Positions 1 through 6,404 of a DNA stretch of 9,389 nt are shown here, in pieces. How positions within the stretch are numbered: the first letter of the stretch is position 1; each line of letters begins with the position of its first letter. Below the pieces are notes generated by a model, which saw only the letters and a list, made by a program, of their open reading frames with translations, did no database searches and had not been told where the DNA came from. Origin of the DNA: Oscillospiraceae bacterium (GTDB lineage: Bacteria > Bacillota > Clostridia > Oscillospirales > Oscillospiraceae); assembly GCA_029009035.1 (NCBI GenBank), contig JAQXJQ010000086.1:1-9389 (forward strand), read 5' to 3'. The position numbers were made by a program, and so were the translations under genes.

Positions 1-237
1 CTCGCTCAGCTCATAATCCGCGATGCGCTGAAGTCCCTCGGGGGAGGCGTCGCTGAAGTCCTCACCCACGCAGCCGTGGAAGTGGACATCCACCAGACCG
101 GGGATCACATAGCAGCCGGCGGCGTCCAGCACGGTCTCGTCGCCGCTGGCGGAGGAGAGGAGGGCGCCGTCGGTGCACACATCCCGCTCCACAAAGCCTT
201 GTTCCAGGTCGAAGACCTGACCGCCCGTTACTCGCAT
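1..237 (-). CDS. nagA: N-acetylglucosamine-6-phosphate deacetylase, N-terminal part (runs off left edge)
   Basis: NagA removes acetate from GlcNAc-6-phosphate in the cytosol, giving glucosamine-6-phosphate for NagB. Only the first 79 codons lie in the window. They begin MRVTGGQVFDLEQG and show the small N-terminal beta domain of the amidohydrolase family. It leads into IPGLVDVHFHG (residues 45-55), whose HxH pair (H52, H54) is the metal-binding motif at the start of the TIM barrel. The ATG at 235-237 lies inside the end of nagB: the two genes overlap by 10 bp (228-237). A purine-rich GGGGTGAG precedes the start, which suggests translational coupling. It is the third gene of a leftward operon with the ROK gene and nagB. 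The frame is open to the edge, so the truncation is due to the window, not a mutation. Identification rests on the HxH motif plus the nagB neighbour. Confidence 0.9.
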   Translation of the reverse strand, partial: MRVTGGQVFDLEQGFVERDVCTDGALLSSASGDETVLDAAGCYVIPGLVDVHFHGCVGEDFSDASPEGLQRIADYELSE

Positions 238-980
238 ACGCTCACCCCCGCGGCGGCCAGCTTGCTCAGGGCAGCCTTGTCGCCCACCACGATCACATCG
301 TTGTGGAGCTGGAGGATGGATGCGGGACACTGAGGAGTGATGGGGCCGCAGAAAGCGTTGTACACCGCGTCGGCCTTGTCCTCGCCGCTGACGATGAGCA
401 GCACGCGCCGGGCGGCCATGATGCAGCCGATGCCCATGGTGAGGGCCTGGCGGGGCACGTCGTCGGCGGTTGCGAAGAAGCGGGCGTTGGCGTCGATGGT
501 GCTCTGAGTCAGGTCCACCACATGGGTCGGCTTCACAAAGCAGTCGCAGGGCTCGTTGAAGCCGATGTGTCCGTTGCGGCCCAGGCCCAGCAGCTGCAGG
601 TCGGCATAGCCCAGAGAGCGGACCAGCTCGTCATAGTTCGCGCACTCGGCCTCGGGATCGGCGGCCAGACCGTCGGGCACATGGGTGTTTTCGGGCTTGA
701 TGTCGATGTGGTCGAACAGGTTGGTCTGCATGAAGTAGCGGTAGCTCTGGTCGTGGGTGGGGGCCAGGCCCTTGTACTCGTCCAGATTGACGCTGCGCAC
801 CTCCCGGAAGCTGTAGTCGCCCCGGCGGTTGCCCTCGATGAGCTGCTTGTAGGCGCCCACGGGGGTGGAGCCGGTGGCCAGACCCAGCACACAGTCGGGA
901 CGGCGGATGACTTCGGCGGCAATGATGTTTGCGGCCCGTCGGCTCATGGCCTCATAATCGGCCTCCTGATAAATTCTCAT
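228..980 (-). CDS. nagB: Glucosamine-6-phosphate deaminase
   Basis: NagB converts glucosamine-6-phosphate to fructose-6-phosphate and ammonia, the step that feeds amino sugars into glycolysis. The 250-residue product has the usual length of the short Bacillus-type enzymes, which lack the C-terminal allosteric segment of the E. coli protein. Visible landmarks are the phosphate-binding GLATGSTP (residues 33-40), SVNLDEY with the general base D67, and GLGRNGHIGFNEP (132-144) with H138 and E143. N136 stands where E. coli has Asp, which I believe is normal in Bacillota enzymes. The start at 980 is supported by AAAGGAGT at 988-995 with a 7-nt spacer. It lies 33 bp downstream of the ROK gene and overlaps nagA by 10 bp, so the three are almost certainly co-transcribed. 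Confidence 0.96.
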   Translation of the reverse strand: MRIYQEADYEAMSRRAANIIAAEVIRRPDCVLGLATGSTPVGAYKQLIEGNRRGDYSFREVRSVNLDEYKGLAPTHDQSYRYFMQTNLFDHIDIKPENTHVPDGLAADPEAECANYDELVRSLGYADLQLLGLGRNGHIGFNEPCDCFVKPTHVVDLTQSTIDANARFFATADDVPRQALTMGIGCIMAARRVLLIVSGEDKADAVYNAFCGPITPQCPASILQLHNDVIVVGDKAALSKLAAAGVSVCE

Positions 981-1013
981 GGCGAATACTCCTTTCTGTC
1001 TGATGCTTCGTCC

Positions 1014-2393
1014 TCAGCCCAGCTCGGGCAGGCTGGCGGCGGCCATGGACTGACCCACGCGGCGGAACTTCTCGTCGGGCAGAGTCAGCTCGATCTTCCC
1101 GTTGACATCGGGATACTCGTCGGCCAGGACCTTCTTGCAGGTATCCAGCAGCAGATCGCCGCCCTTGCCGCTCATCACGCGGCCCAGCAGCAGGACATAG
1201 TGGAAGTGATACTCCTCGAAGTAGTAGGCCAGGGTGTGGGCCAGATAGACGCCGATGGACTCATAGACCTGGGCGGCGCGGGGGTCGTCGGCCTCCATCA
1301 GCTTCTGGACTGCCTTCAGCTTCTCGGCGGGAGAGGCGCTCTCGTCCAGCTCGATGCCGGCGCGGGGTGCCAGCTTGATGACGCCGTCCTGGCAGAAGTA
1401 CTTCACGCCGCAGCCGATGTCGCCGGACCACTCATCCCGCATGGCGTCGGGGTTGGCGTCCACGGGGACGAAGGCCAGCTCGTTGAGCCAGCCGGTGATA
1501 CGGCCTTCCGCGTCCACATAGCCCACGGCCTCGCTGGTGCCCATGGCAATGCCCAGAACATTGTTGTCGTTGAGGCTCATGGTGCCGGCCAGAGCGGACA
1601 CATCGCCGTCGTTGGCCACGGCATAGGGCACATTGCCGAAGGTGTCGGTGATGGCGCGGATGAAGATGTCCTTCACCTTGCTCTCATAGAGCTCGGGGGG
1701 CACCTTGAGGAACAGGGAGGCGCTCATGGTGCGGTCGTTGATGTAAATGCCGGCGGAGGAGACGCCCACGGCGTCCACACGGGGCATATGGGCGGCGGCG
1801 GACTTCAGGGCGGAGACGATGCCCTCATAGTGGTAGTCGGGGTCGGGGTTGATCTTGGGCAGCCACACCACCTCTTCGGAGAACACGGTCTCGCCGTCGA
1901 TGACCGCGGAGACCTTGCGGTCGCTTCCGCCGGCGTCAAAGCCGATGCGGCAGCCCTCCAGGTGGCCGCCCATGGCCTTGGGGCAGTCCTTGCTCTCGGG
2001 GACCTTGTCACAGAGCACCACTTCAAAGGGGTGCTCGAAGATGCGGGCCATGAAGTCCCAGTCGAAGGCGCGCTCGCCCTCGGCACTGAAGACCTGCTTC
2101 AGATAGTCACAGATGCCCTCATCACCGGAGACATAGACCTTGTAGCCGCCCTTCATCCACAAAAGAGTCTTGACCAGACGCTCGATGTAGTAGCGGTCGG
2201 CCTCCGCCATCTCGGCAGTGCCGTGGATGAAGGTGTGGCAGGTGGCCATTTGGCCGTCGGCCCGTTCCACCGCCACGGAGACAGGCTTTTTGGCGTGCTC
2301 CAGAAATGCGCGGTTGAACTTCAGCATGGGGATAAATCCGGGGTCCAGGACGGGGACATTCTTGACTGCGACAGGGATACCAAACCGCTCCAT
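1014..2393 (-). CDS. ROK-family putative sugar kinase with N-terminal extension
   Basis: This 459-residue protein has the actin-like ROK kinase fold in its C-terminal two thirds. The first phosphate loop reads FDAGGSDRK (about 152-160), followed by GVSSAGIY (210-217). ANDGD (260-264) holds the likely catalytic Asp262, and an adenosine-side GIAMGTSEAVGYVD lies at 281-294. The glycine-rich GRVMSGKGGD sits near 404. Typical ROK kinases are about 300 residues and start at the phosphate loop. Here about 150 residues precede it with no domain I recognise. The usual zinc motif CxCGxxGCxE is absent; GCGVKYFCQDG (327-337) occupies that area. The start is ATG 2391-2393, preceded by GGAGGA (2401-2406) with a 7-nt spacer; an in-frame TTG at 2408 lies inside that site and is rejected. 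As first gene ahead of nagB and nagA, it may phosphorylate GlcNAc or another amino sugar. This role is inferred from context; a regulatory or non-kinase role is possible. Confidence 0.8.
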   Translation of the reverse strand: MERFGIPVAVKNVPVLDPGFIPMLKFNRAFLEHAKKPVSVAVERADGQMATCHTFIHGTAEMAEADRYYIERLVKTLLWMKGGYKVYVSGDEGICDYLKQVFSAEGERAFDWDFMARIFEHPFEVVLCDKVPESKDCPKAMGGHLEGCRIGFDAGGSDRKVSAVIDGETVFSEEVVWLPKINPDPDYHYEGIVSALKSAAAHMPRVDAVGVSSAGIYINDRTMSASLFLKVPPELYESKVKDIFIRAITDTFGNVPYAVANDGDVSALAGTMSLNDNNVLGIAMGTSEAVGYVDAEGRITGWLNELAFVPVDANPDAMRDEWSGDIGCGVKYFCQDGVIKLAPRAGIELDESASPAEKLKAVQKLMEADDPRAAQVYESIGVYLAHTLAYYFEEYHFHYVLLLGRVMSGKGGDLLLDTCKKVLADEYPDVNGKIELTLPDEKFRRVGQSMAAASLPELG

Positions 2394-2443
2394 AATATCA
2401 TCCTCCAATAGGTGTTTGTAAACTTGCCGGTTGTGAATGGCAT

Positions 2444-2456
2444 ACAGCTTTGCTGT
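2444..2456. promoter_or_regulatory. Small palindrome at the proximal nag start site, possible operator
   Basis: ACAGC-TTT-GCTGT is a perfect inverted repeat with 5-bp arms. It lies just downstream of the proximal -10 box, over the predicted transcription start. The position suits a repressor site, but the arms are short and could arise by chance. A second short palindrome, GTTTGTAAAC, lies at 2413-2422 in the leader. Confidence 0.3.
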
Positions 2457-2461
2457 TTCTC

Positions 2462-2490
2462 ATTATATCATATCACAGCAAGGTTGTCAC
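2462..2490 (-). promoter_or_regulatory. Proximal sigma-A promoter of the ROK-nagB-nagA operon
   Basis: Reading leftward, the -35 box is GTGACA (2490-2485), the spacer is exactly 17 bp, and the -10 box is a perfect TATAAT (2467-2462) preceded by TGA, an extended -10. Transcription would start near 2455, giving a leader of about 60 nt before the ROK start codon. This is the best promoter for the operon by consensus match. Confidence 0.75.
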
Positions 2491-2507
2491 CACAAAAAGC
2501 AGACTTC

Positions 2508-2534
2508 CCGAACCGCTCCGGAGAGCGGACTCGG
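2508..2534. other. Hairpin between the two leftward nag promoters
   Basis: CCGCTC (2513-2518) pairs with GAGCGG (2523-2528) around a CGGA loop, and outer CCGA/TCGG arms (2508-2511, 2531-2534) extend the stem past a small internal loop. On the leftward transcript a TTTTT run follows only after about 9 nt, which is too far for a standard intrinsic terminator. It could be an attenuator-like or stabilising element in transcripts from the distal promoter. Function is not established. Confidence 0.4.
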
Positions 2535-2549
2535 ACGGCATTCGTTAAA

Positions 2550-2565
2550 CATATTCTATACCAAT
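2550..2565 (-). promoter_or_regulatory. Candidate NagR/DasR-type (dre-like) operator
   Basis: The minus strand reads ATTGGTATAGAATATG. As I recall, the NagR (YvoA) operators of Bacillus subtilis begin ATTGGTATAGA, and the wider dre palindrome is close to ATTGGTCTAGACCAAT. The left half and centre match fully; the right half is degenerate. It overlaps the -10 box of the distal nag promoter, exactly where a repressor of amino-sugar genes would act. GntR/HutC regulators of this group respond to amino-sugar phosphates. The regulator gene itself is not in the window. Confidence 0.5.
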
Positions 2566-2581
2566 TTTTCGGTAATGACAA
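2553..2581 (-). promoter_or_regulatory. Distal sigma-A promoter of the nag operon
   Basis: Leftward TTGTCA (2581-2576), a 17-bp spacer, then TAGAAT (2558-2553). Its -10 region lies inside the operator-like sequence at 2550-2565, so binding there would block this promoter directly. The resulting transcript would carry about 150 nt of leader, including the 2508-2534 hairpin. Confidence 0.6.
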
Positions 2582-2629
2582 TCTCTGATCAAAACATCGC
2601 AAAAAATAATAGCGCTTTTTCACAAAGTA

Positions 2630-2638
2630 TGATAGAAT
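2630..2638 (+). promoter_or_regulatory. Possible extended -10 promoter of the epimerase gene
   Basis: TGATAGAAT (TGN followed by TAGAAT) lies 34 bp before the GTG start of the epimerase-family gene. No convincing -35 box is present at 16-18 bp upstream, so this would depend on the extended -10 contact. It fires divergently from the nag promoters and may share their control region. Confidence 0.4.
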
Positions 2639-2671
2639 GGGGAAAATTCATTGCGGGAAGAGGGGAGCAGC

Positions 2672-3565
2672 GTGGAGTACGAGCTGAAAAATGGGAGAAT
2701 TCGGGCGAAAGTTGTGACAAAAGGCGGAGAATTGGTCTCCCTGCGCAGCGCAGACGGGACCGAGTACATCTGGGGCGGCGACCCCGCCTACTGGCCGGGA
2801 CGGAACCCGGTGCTCTTCCCCATCGTGGGCGGATTGAAAGACGGCGCGGTGGAGCACGAAGGCGCGGTCATGCACATGGGGCGCCACGGCTTTGCCAGAG
2901 ATATGGAGTTTTCCGTTGCGCAGCGGGGGGAGGACTATATTGTCCTTGCTTTGGAGGAGAACCGGGAAACGATGGAAAAGTATCCCTTCCGGTTTTTGCT
3001 GAACATCTGCCACCGGCTGACGGAGGACGGATTTGTGACGTCCTTTGAGGTGACAAACCGGGATGAAAAAGCAATGCCCTTCTGCATCGGCGCCCACACC
3101 GCGTTTTGCTGCCCGCTGTACGGGGGGGAGCGGTTTGAGGATTACCGCATCGTTTTTGACGAGCCGGAGCAGGTCCCATCCCTGCGCCTGGATGAGCGGG
3201 GGTGTGTGCGCCATGGGGTGACGGAGGATCTCCTCCGCGGCTCCAATGTGCTGGAGCTGGACTACGCCCTGTTTGAACGCATCGACACCGCTGTGTTCGA
3301 CCGGCCCCGGTCCCGGGGGGTGTCCCTGTTGCACCGGGAGACGGGCAGGGGCGTGCGTCTGCAGTTCGATGGGTTCCCCATGGTGGCCTTCTGGACGGCG
3401 GCGGGGAAACGGGCACCCTTTGTCTGCCTGGAGCCCTGGCACGGCTGCGCCGCGGTGGACAACGAGAGCGGGCGGTTCCGGGACAAACCCTACTGCGTGA
3501 CCCTGGGGCCCGGGGAGAGCAAAAAATTGGCATATGAAGTGAAAATTCTTTCAAAGAAGCAATAA
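2672..3565 (+). CDS. Aldose 1-epimerase family protein (LacX/YeaD-like mutarotase)
   Basis: Members of this family interconvert the alpha and beta anomers of free or phosphorylated aldoses in the cytosol. The 297-residue product is of normal family length. Candidate catalytic residues are the His in GRHGFAR (H72 from the GTG start), the His in IGAHTAF (H142), and the Glu in CLEPWHG (E254, the expected general base). The start chosen is GTG 2672-2674, preceded by GAGGGGAG at a good distance. An in-frame TTG at 2651 lies upstream of that site and is rejected. It is transcribed divergently from the nag operon. GGG, CGG and TTT codons are more frequent here than in the downstream transport genes, which suggests lower expression. 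Substrate is unknown; a role in amino-sugar or galactose metabolism is a guess from position. Confidence 0.85.
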   Translation: MEYELKNGRIRAKVVTKGGELVSLRSADGTEYIWGGDPAYWPGRNPVLFPIVGGLKDGAVEHEGAVMHMGRHGFARDMEFSVAQRGEDYIVLALEENRETMEKYPFRFLLNICHRLTEDGFVTSFEVTNRDEKAMPFCIGAHTAFCCPLYGGERFEDYRIVFDEPEQVPSLRLDERGCVRHGVTEDLLRGSNVLELDYALFERIDTAVFDRPRSRGVSLLHRETGRGVRLQFDGFPMVAFWTAAGKRAPFVCLEPWHGCAAVDNESGRFRDKPYCVTLGPGESKKLAYEVKILSKKQ

Positions 3566-3583
3566 AGAGCGGAAACAGGATAA

Positions 3584-3620
3584 ATAATATGGGAAAAGCC
3601 GGAATAATGTTTCATATTAT
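3584..3620. repeat. Inverted repeat ATAATATG/CATATTAT between epimerase and sulfatase genes
   Basis: ATAATATG (3584-3591) and CATATTAT (3613-3620) are perfect 8-bp inverted arms separated by 21 bp. Each copy is associated with ATGGGAA, and those direct copies are 30 bp apart, close to three helical turns. It sits 46 bp upstream of the sulfatase -35 box, so it could bind an activator or looping regulator. It is AT-rich and no T-tract follows, so it does not look like a terminator. Confidence 0.4.
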
Positions 3621-3665
3621 GGGAATGTTGGAGAAATTTGCGAGAGCGGAGCGCGAAGAAAGAAT

Positions 3666-3694
3666 TTGACATTTTGCTCAACGGATGCTACACT
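3666..3694 (+). promoter_or_regulatory. Sigma-A promoter of the sulfatase-transporter operon
   Basis: A perfect TTGACA (3666-3671), a 17-bp spacer, and TACACT (3689-3694) form a strong housekeeping promoter. The start would be near 3701, leaving about 63 nt of leader before the sulfatase ATG. No terminator is visible between the epimerase gene and this site, so read-through could add to expression. Confidence 0.8.
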
Positions 3695-3763
3695 TAATGG
3701 GAGCTATTTTGGCTGTTTTGTGCAATGGATGGCAGAACAAAACAGTGGAAACGGAGGAAGGAT

Positions 3764-5215
3764 ATGGAAAAGAGGAAAAATGTGCTGCTGATCCTTGCGG
3801 ACCAGCAGCGATTGGATACCGTGGGTGCCTACGGGATGAACGACATCTGCAAGACACCTCACCTTGACCAACTGGCGGCGGAGGGCATGAAGTTTACCAA
3901 TGCCTACACCACTTCGGCGATCTGCGCGCCGTCCCGCGCCAGCGTGATGACCGGACTTTACGCCCACAAGCATGGCGTGGTGGATAACTTTACCAACATC
4001 AAGGAGGGCACCCCGCTGCTGGGCGACTGTATGCACGACGCGGGCTACTACTGCGGCTACGCGGGCAAGTGGCATGTGACCCCCAACAAGGAGCCGATGG
4101 AGTGCGGCTTTGATGACGGCAAGCCCTTCATGGGCTATGGCTTCCCCGGAAGCCAGGTCTTCCCCAGCCTCATCTTCAACCAGCCCCCTGACAACAAGCC
4201 CAACTATTATGAGGAGTACCTGAAGGAGAACGGCTTCGAGAACATTGACGTGTCCCACGGCTTCCAGGGCAACAACCCCGCCCTCCAGATCCAGGAGATG
4301 TACTGCAAGCATGAGGGCCCCGTGGAGAGCACCATCGAGTACTTCGTGGCCCACGAGACCAACCGTCTCATCGACGAGGCCAAAAAGCAGGACAAGCCCT
4401 TCTTCATCTGGGCCAACTTCTGGGGCCCTCACAGCCCCAGCATCGTCCCCGAGCCCTACTACTCCATGTACGATCCCAAGGATATCCCCGAGCACCCCAG
4501 CTACTGCGACGACCTGCTGGATAAGCCCTACGGCTACTACCTCAGCGAGAAGATGTGGGGTCTGGGCGACTACGGCTGGAAGGGCTTCCAGGAGATCGCC
4601 GCCCGCTACTACGGACACTGCACCATGATCGACGACATGGTGGGCATGATGGTGGATAAGCTGAAGGCCGAGGGCCTCTATGACGACACCATCATCATCT
4701 ACAGCGCCGACCACGGCGACTGCCTGGGCGCCCACAAGCTCATTGAGAAGGGCGCGTTCACCTTCGATGAGATCTACCACATCCCCATGGTGGTGAAGGG
4801 CGCCGGCACCAGGGACAACGACAGCTTCGTCTACCTGCAGGAGATGATGCCCACCATTCTGGACATTGCCGGCGTGAAGCCGCCCAAGCCCGTGGACGGC
4901 GAGAGCATCCTGCCCCTGATGATGGGCGAGAAGGAGAGCAACGGCCGCACCTCGGTCTACGGCGAGTTCCACAACCATTTCTATGTGGGCCGCCAGCGCA
5001 TGGTAAGGGATCTGGACTATCAGTTCACCTTCAACGAGAGCGAGCGGGGCGAGCTGTACGACCTGAAGAAAGACCCCTATCAGCTGCACAATGTCTGCTA
5101 CGACCCGGCCTACGCGGATGTGAAGAAGAAATACCTGGACATCATGTCCGGCTACATGAAGGAACTTCAGGACCCCGCCGGGACCTGGTTCCACCGGATC
5201 AAGGAATTCTATTGA
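3764..5215 (+). CDS. S1-family sulfatase, Cys-type, predicted cytosolic
   Basis: Sulfatases of this alkaline-phosphatase-like family hydrolyse sulfate esters using a formylglycine made from Cys or Ser. The 483-residue product carries CAPSRASVMTG (54-64), the maturation signature with C54 as the modified residue. Metal and sulfate ligands are visible: ADQQR near 12-16, GKWH (101-104), GPHSP (221-225) and SADHGD (314-319, D316 and H317). The start is ATG 3764, preceded by GGAGG (3753-3757). An in-frame ATG 39 bp upstream has no comparable site. There is no signal peptide: the N-terminus MEKRKNVLLILADQQ is the first beta strand of the fold. It should act in the cytosol on imported substrate. A Cys-type enzyme in an anaerobe needs a radical-SAM maturase (anSME), not seen here. 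It leads an operon with an ABC transporter. The specific substrate cannot be read from the sequence. Confidence 0.9.
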   Translation: MEKRKNVLLILADQQRLDTVGAYGMNDICKTPHLDQLAAEGMKFTNAYTTSAICAPSRASVMTGLYAHKHGVVDNFTNIKEGTPLLGDCMHDAGYYCGYAGKWHVTPNKEPMECGFDDGKPFMGYGFPGSQVFPSLIFNQPPDNKPNYYEEYLKENGFENIDVSHGFQGNNPALQIQEMYCKHEGPVESTIEYFVAHETNRLIDEAKKQDKPFFIWANFWGPHSPSIVPEPYYSMYDPKDIPEHPSYCDDLLDKPYGYYLSEKMWGLGDYGWKGFQEIAARYYGHCTMIDDMVGMMVDKLKAEGLYDDTIIIYSADHGDCLGAHKLIEKGAFTFDEIYHIPMVVKGAGTRDNDSFVYLQEMMPTILDIAGVKPPKPVDGESILPLMMGEKESNGRTSVYGEFHNHFYVGRQRMVRDLDYQFTFNESERGELYDLKKDPYQLHNVCYDPAYADVKKKYLDIMSGYMKELQDPAGTWFHRIKEFY

Positions 5216-5226
5216 TCCCCATCCAG

Positions 5227-5251
5227 TATTGACCCGGAAGCCCGGTCAATA
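5227..5251. other. Intercistronic hairpin before the substrate-binding protein gene
   Basis: TATTGACC pairs perfectly with GGTCAATA, and after one C-C mismatch two further G-C pairs close an AAG loop. The stem lies 11 bp after the sulfatase stop and 18 bp before the next ribosome binding site. No T-tract follows, so it is not a normal terminator. It may mark an RNA processing site or protect the 5' end of the binding-protein message. Confidence 0.5.
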
Positions 5252-5280
5252 ATAAAGCCTAAGAAAACGGAGGAAACATT

Positions 5281-6354
5281 ATGAAGAAGATTACCGCTCT
5301 GCTGCTGGCGCTGATGATGGCCTTTGGCCTGGTCGCCTGCGGCAACAAGACCCCCGCTCCCGCTCCCTCTGCATCCCCCTCTGCCAGCAATTCCCCCGCT
5401 CCCTCTGCTGAGCCCTCCAATGAGCCCACTGTGGAGCCTGTGACTCTGAACATCGCCTATATGCCCAACTGGGGCGCCCTGTGGGCCGTCGCCACTGCTG
5501 ACGCCAAGGGCTACTTCGCCGAGGAGGGCATCACCCTGAACATGGTGGCCTTTGAGAACGGCCCCACTGAGATCGCCGCCATGGAGCAGGGCTCCATTGA
5601 CATCTCCTACATCGGCCCCGGCGCCCACAAGCTGTGCTCCACCGGCAACGCTGAGGTCCTGCTGCTCCAGCACCTGGGCGACGGCGACTGCATCATCGGC
5701 CTGAAGGGCATCAAGACCCTGGAAGAGCTGAAGGGCAAGACCATCGGCTATGCCGCCGGCACCTCCTCCGAGACCATCCTGAATGTGGCTCTGGCCTCCG
5801 TGGGCCTGACCATGGATGATGTGAAGGCCATGTCCATGGACGCCACCGCCCTGACCACCGCCGCTCTGTCCGATACCGTGGACGCCGTGGCCGCCTGGTC
5901 CCCCTACTCCCTGACCATTCTGGCCCAGTCCAAGACTGCCACCGACATCTGCTCCAATGTGGACTTCGCCTCTCTGGTCTCTCCCGGCTCCTGGGTCGTG
6001 AACCCCAAGTGGGCTGAGGCTAACGCCGATGTGATGACCCGCTTCGTCCGCGCCATGTACAAGGGCATGGATTACGCCGCTGCCGCCACCACCGATGACG
6101 CCATCGCCAATGAGGTGGCCGGCTACATCGCCGCCGTCATCAAGAGCGACGCCGAGACCGTCATCGGCCAGCGCTATGACGGATCCTGGATGACCAGCGC
6201 TCAGGTTCAAGAGCTGTTGGGCAACGGCGAGGTGCTGCGCATCTACGGTGACCAGCAGGCCACCTTCATTGCCAACGGCGCTCTGGAGGCCGAGGGTAAC
6301 CTGACTCCTGCCGAGTTCGTCCTCACCGACATCATGGCTGCCGCCGGCAAGTAA
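5281..6354 (+). CDS. ABC transporter substrate-binding lipoprotein (NMT1/SsuA/TauA-like)
   Basis: This is the extracellular receptor of the importer encoded downstream. Of 357 residues, 1-20 form a lipoprotein signal (MKKITALLLALMMAFGLVAC, lipobox LVAC, C20 lipidated). Residues 21-53 are a Pro/Ser/Ala-rich tether. From about 54 the NMT1-like fold runs to the end. Typical features are YMPNWGALWAVATADAKGYFAEEGI, here as residues 60-84, with IGPGAH (111-116), YAAGTSSETI (157-166) and DAVAAWSPY (201-209). Relatives bind sulfonates, taurine, nitrate or pyrimidine precursors, so ligand class is not settled. ATG 5281 is preceded by GGAGG (5269-5273) with a 7-nt spacer. Codon use is strongly biased to GCC, CTG and TCC, consistent with high expression, and hairpins flank the gene on both sides. 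The neighbouring sulfatase suggests an organosulfur anion as ligand. Confidence 0.9.
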   Translation: MKKITALLLALMMAFGLVACGNKTPAPAPSASPSASNSPAPSAEPSNEPTVEPVTLNIAYMPNWGALWAVATADAKGYFAEEGITLNMVAFENGPTEIAAMEQGSIDISYIGPGAHKLCSTGNAEVLLLQHLGDGDCIIGLKGIKTLEELKGKTIGYAAGTSSETILNVALASVGLTMDDVKAMSMDATALTTAALSDTVDAVAAWSPYSLTILAQSKTATDICSNVDFASLVSPGSWVVNPKWAEANADVMTRFVRAMYKGMDYAAAATTDDAIANEVAGYIAAVIKSDAETVIGQRYDGSWMTSAQVQELLGNGEVLRIYGDQQATFIANGALEAEGNLTPAEFVLTDIMAAAGK

Positions 6355-6370
6355 TTTCTCTGACTCTTCC

Positions 6371-6402
6371 CCGGGAAGGCAGCCTGAGGGCTGCCTTCCC
6401 GG
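6371..6402. other. Strong 14-bp stem-loop after the binding-protein gene
   Basis: CCGGGAAGGCAGCC (6371-6384) pairs perfectly with GGCTGCCTTCCCGG (6389-6402) around a TGAG tetraloop. It begins 17 bp after the binding-protein stop. No T-tract follows, so full termination is unlikely. Stems like this after binding-protein genes are known to protect the upstream message from 3' decay and so raise binding protein over permease. Confidence 0.75.
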
Positions 6403-6404
6403 AT

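Noticed and set aside
303..2411. A 702-codon rightward open frame opposite nagB and the ROK gene
   Set aside because: It is the antisense shadow of two well-identified genes in GC-rich DNA. It has no ribosome binding site, and its composition (Gly/His/Val-rich) is typical of such shadows.
2437..3048. A 203-codon rightward open frame beginning in the nag control region
   Set aside because: It overlaps the epimerase gene in another frame, has no ribosome binding site, and turns Arg/Gly-rich inside the epimerase region.
3704..5194. A 496-codon leftward open frame opposite the sulfatase
   Set aside because: It has no recognisable domain, and the sulfatase with its full motif set explains this DNA.
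228..5215. Reading the nag operon and sulfatase together as a GlcNAc-6-sulfate pathway
   Set aside because: They have separate, differently oriented promoters, and the NMT1-class importer is not a known sugar-sulfate transporter. Adjacency alone does not support it, though it is not excluded.
6371..6402. The 14-bp stem-loop read as an intrinsic terminator
   Set aside because: It is followed by ATGCAAATGC with no T-tract, and the permease and ATPase genes downstream have no other evident promoter.
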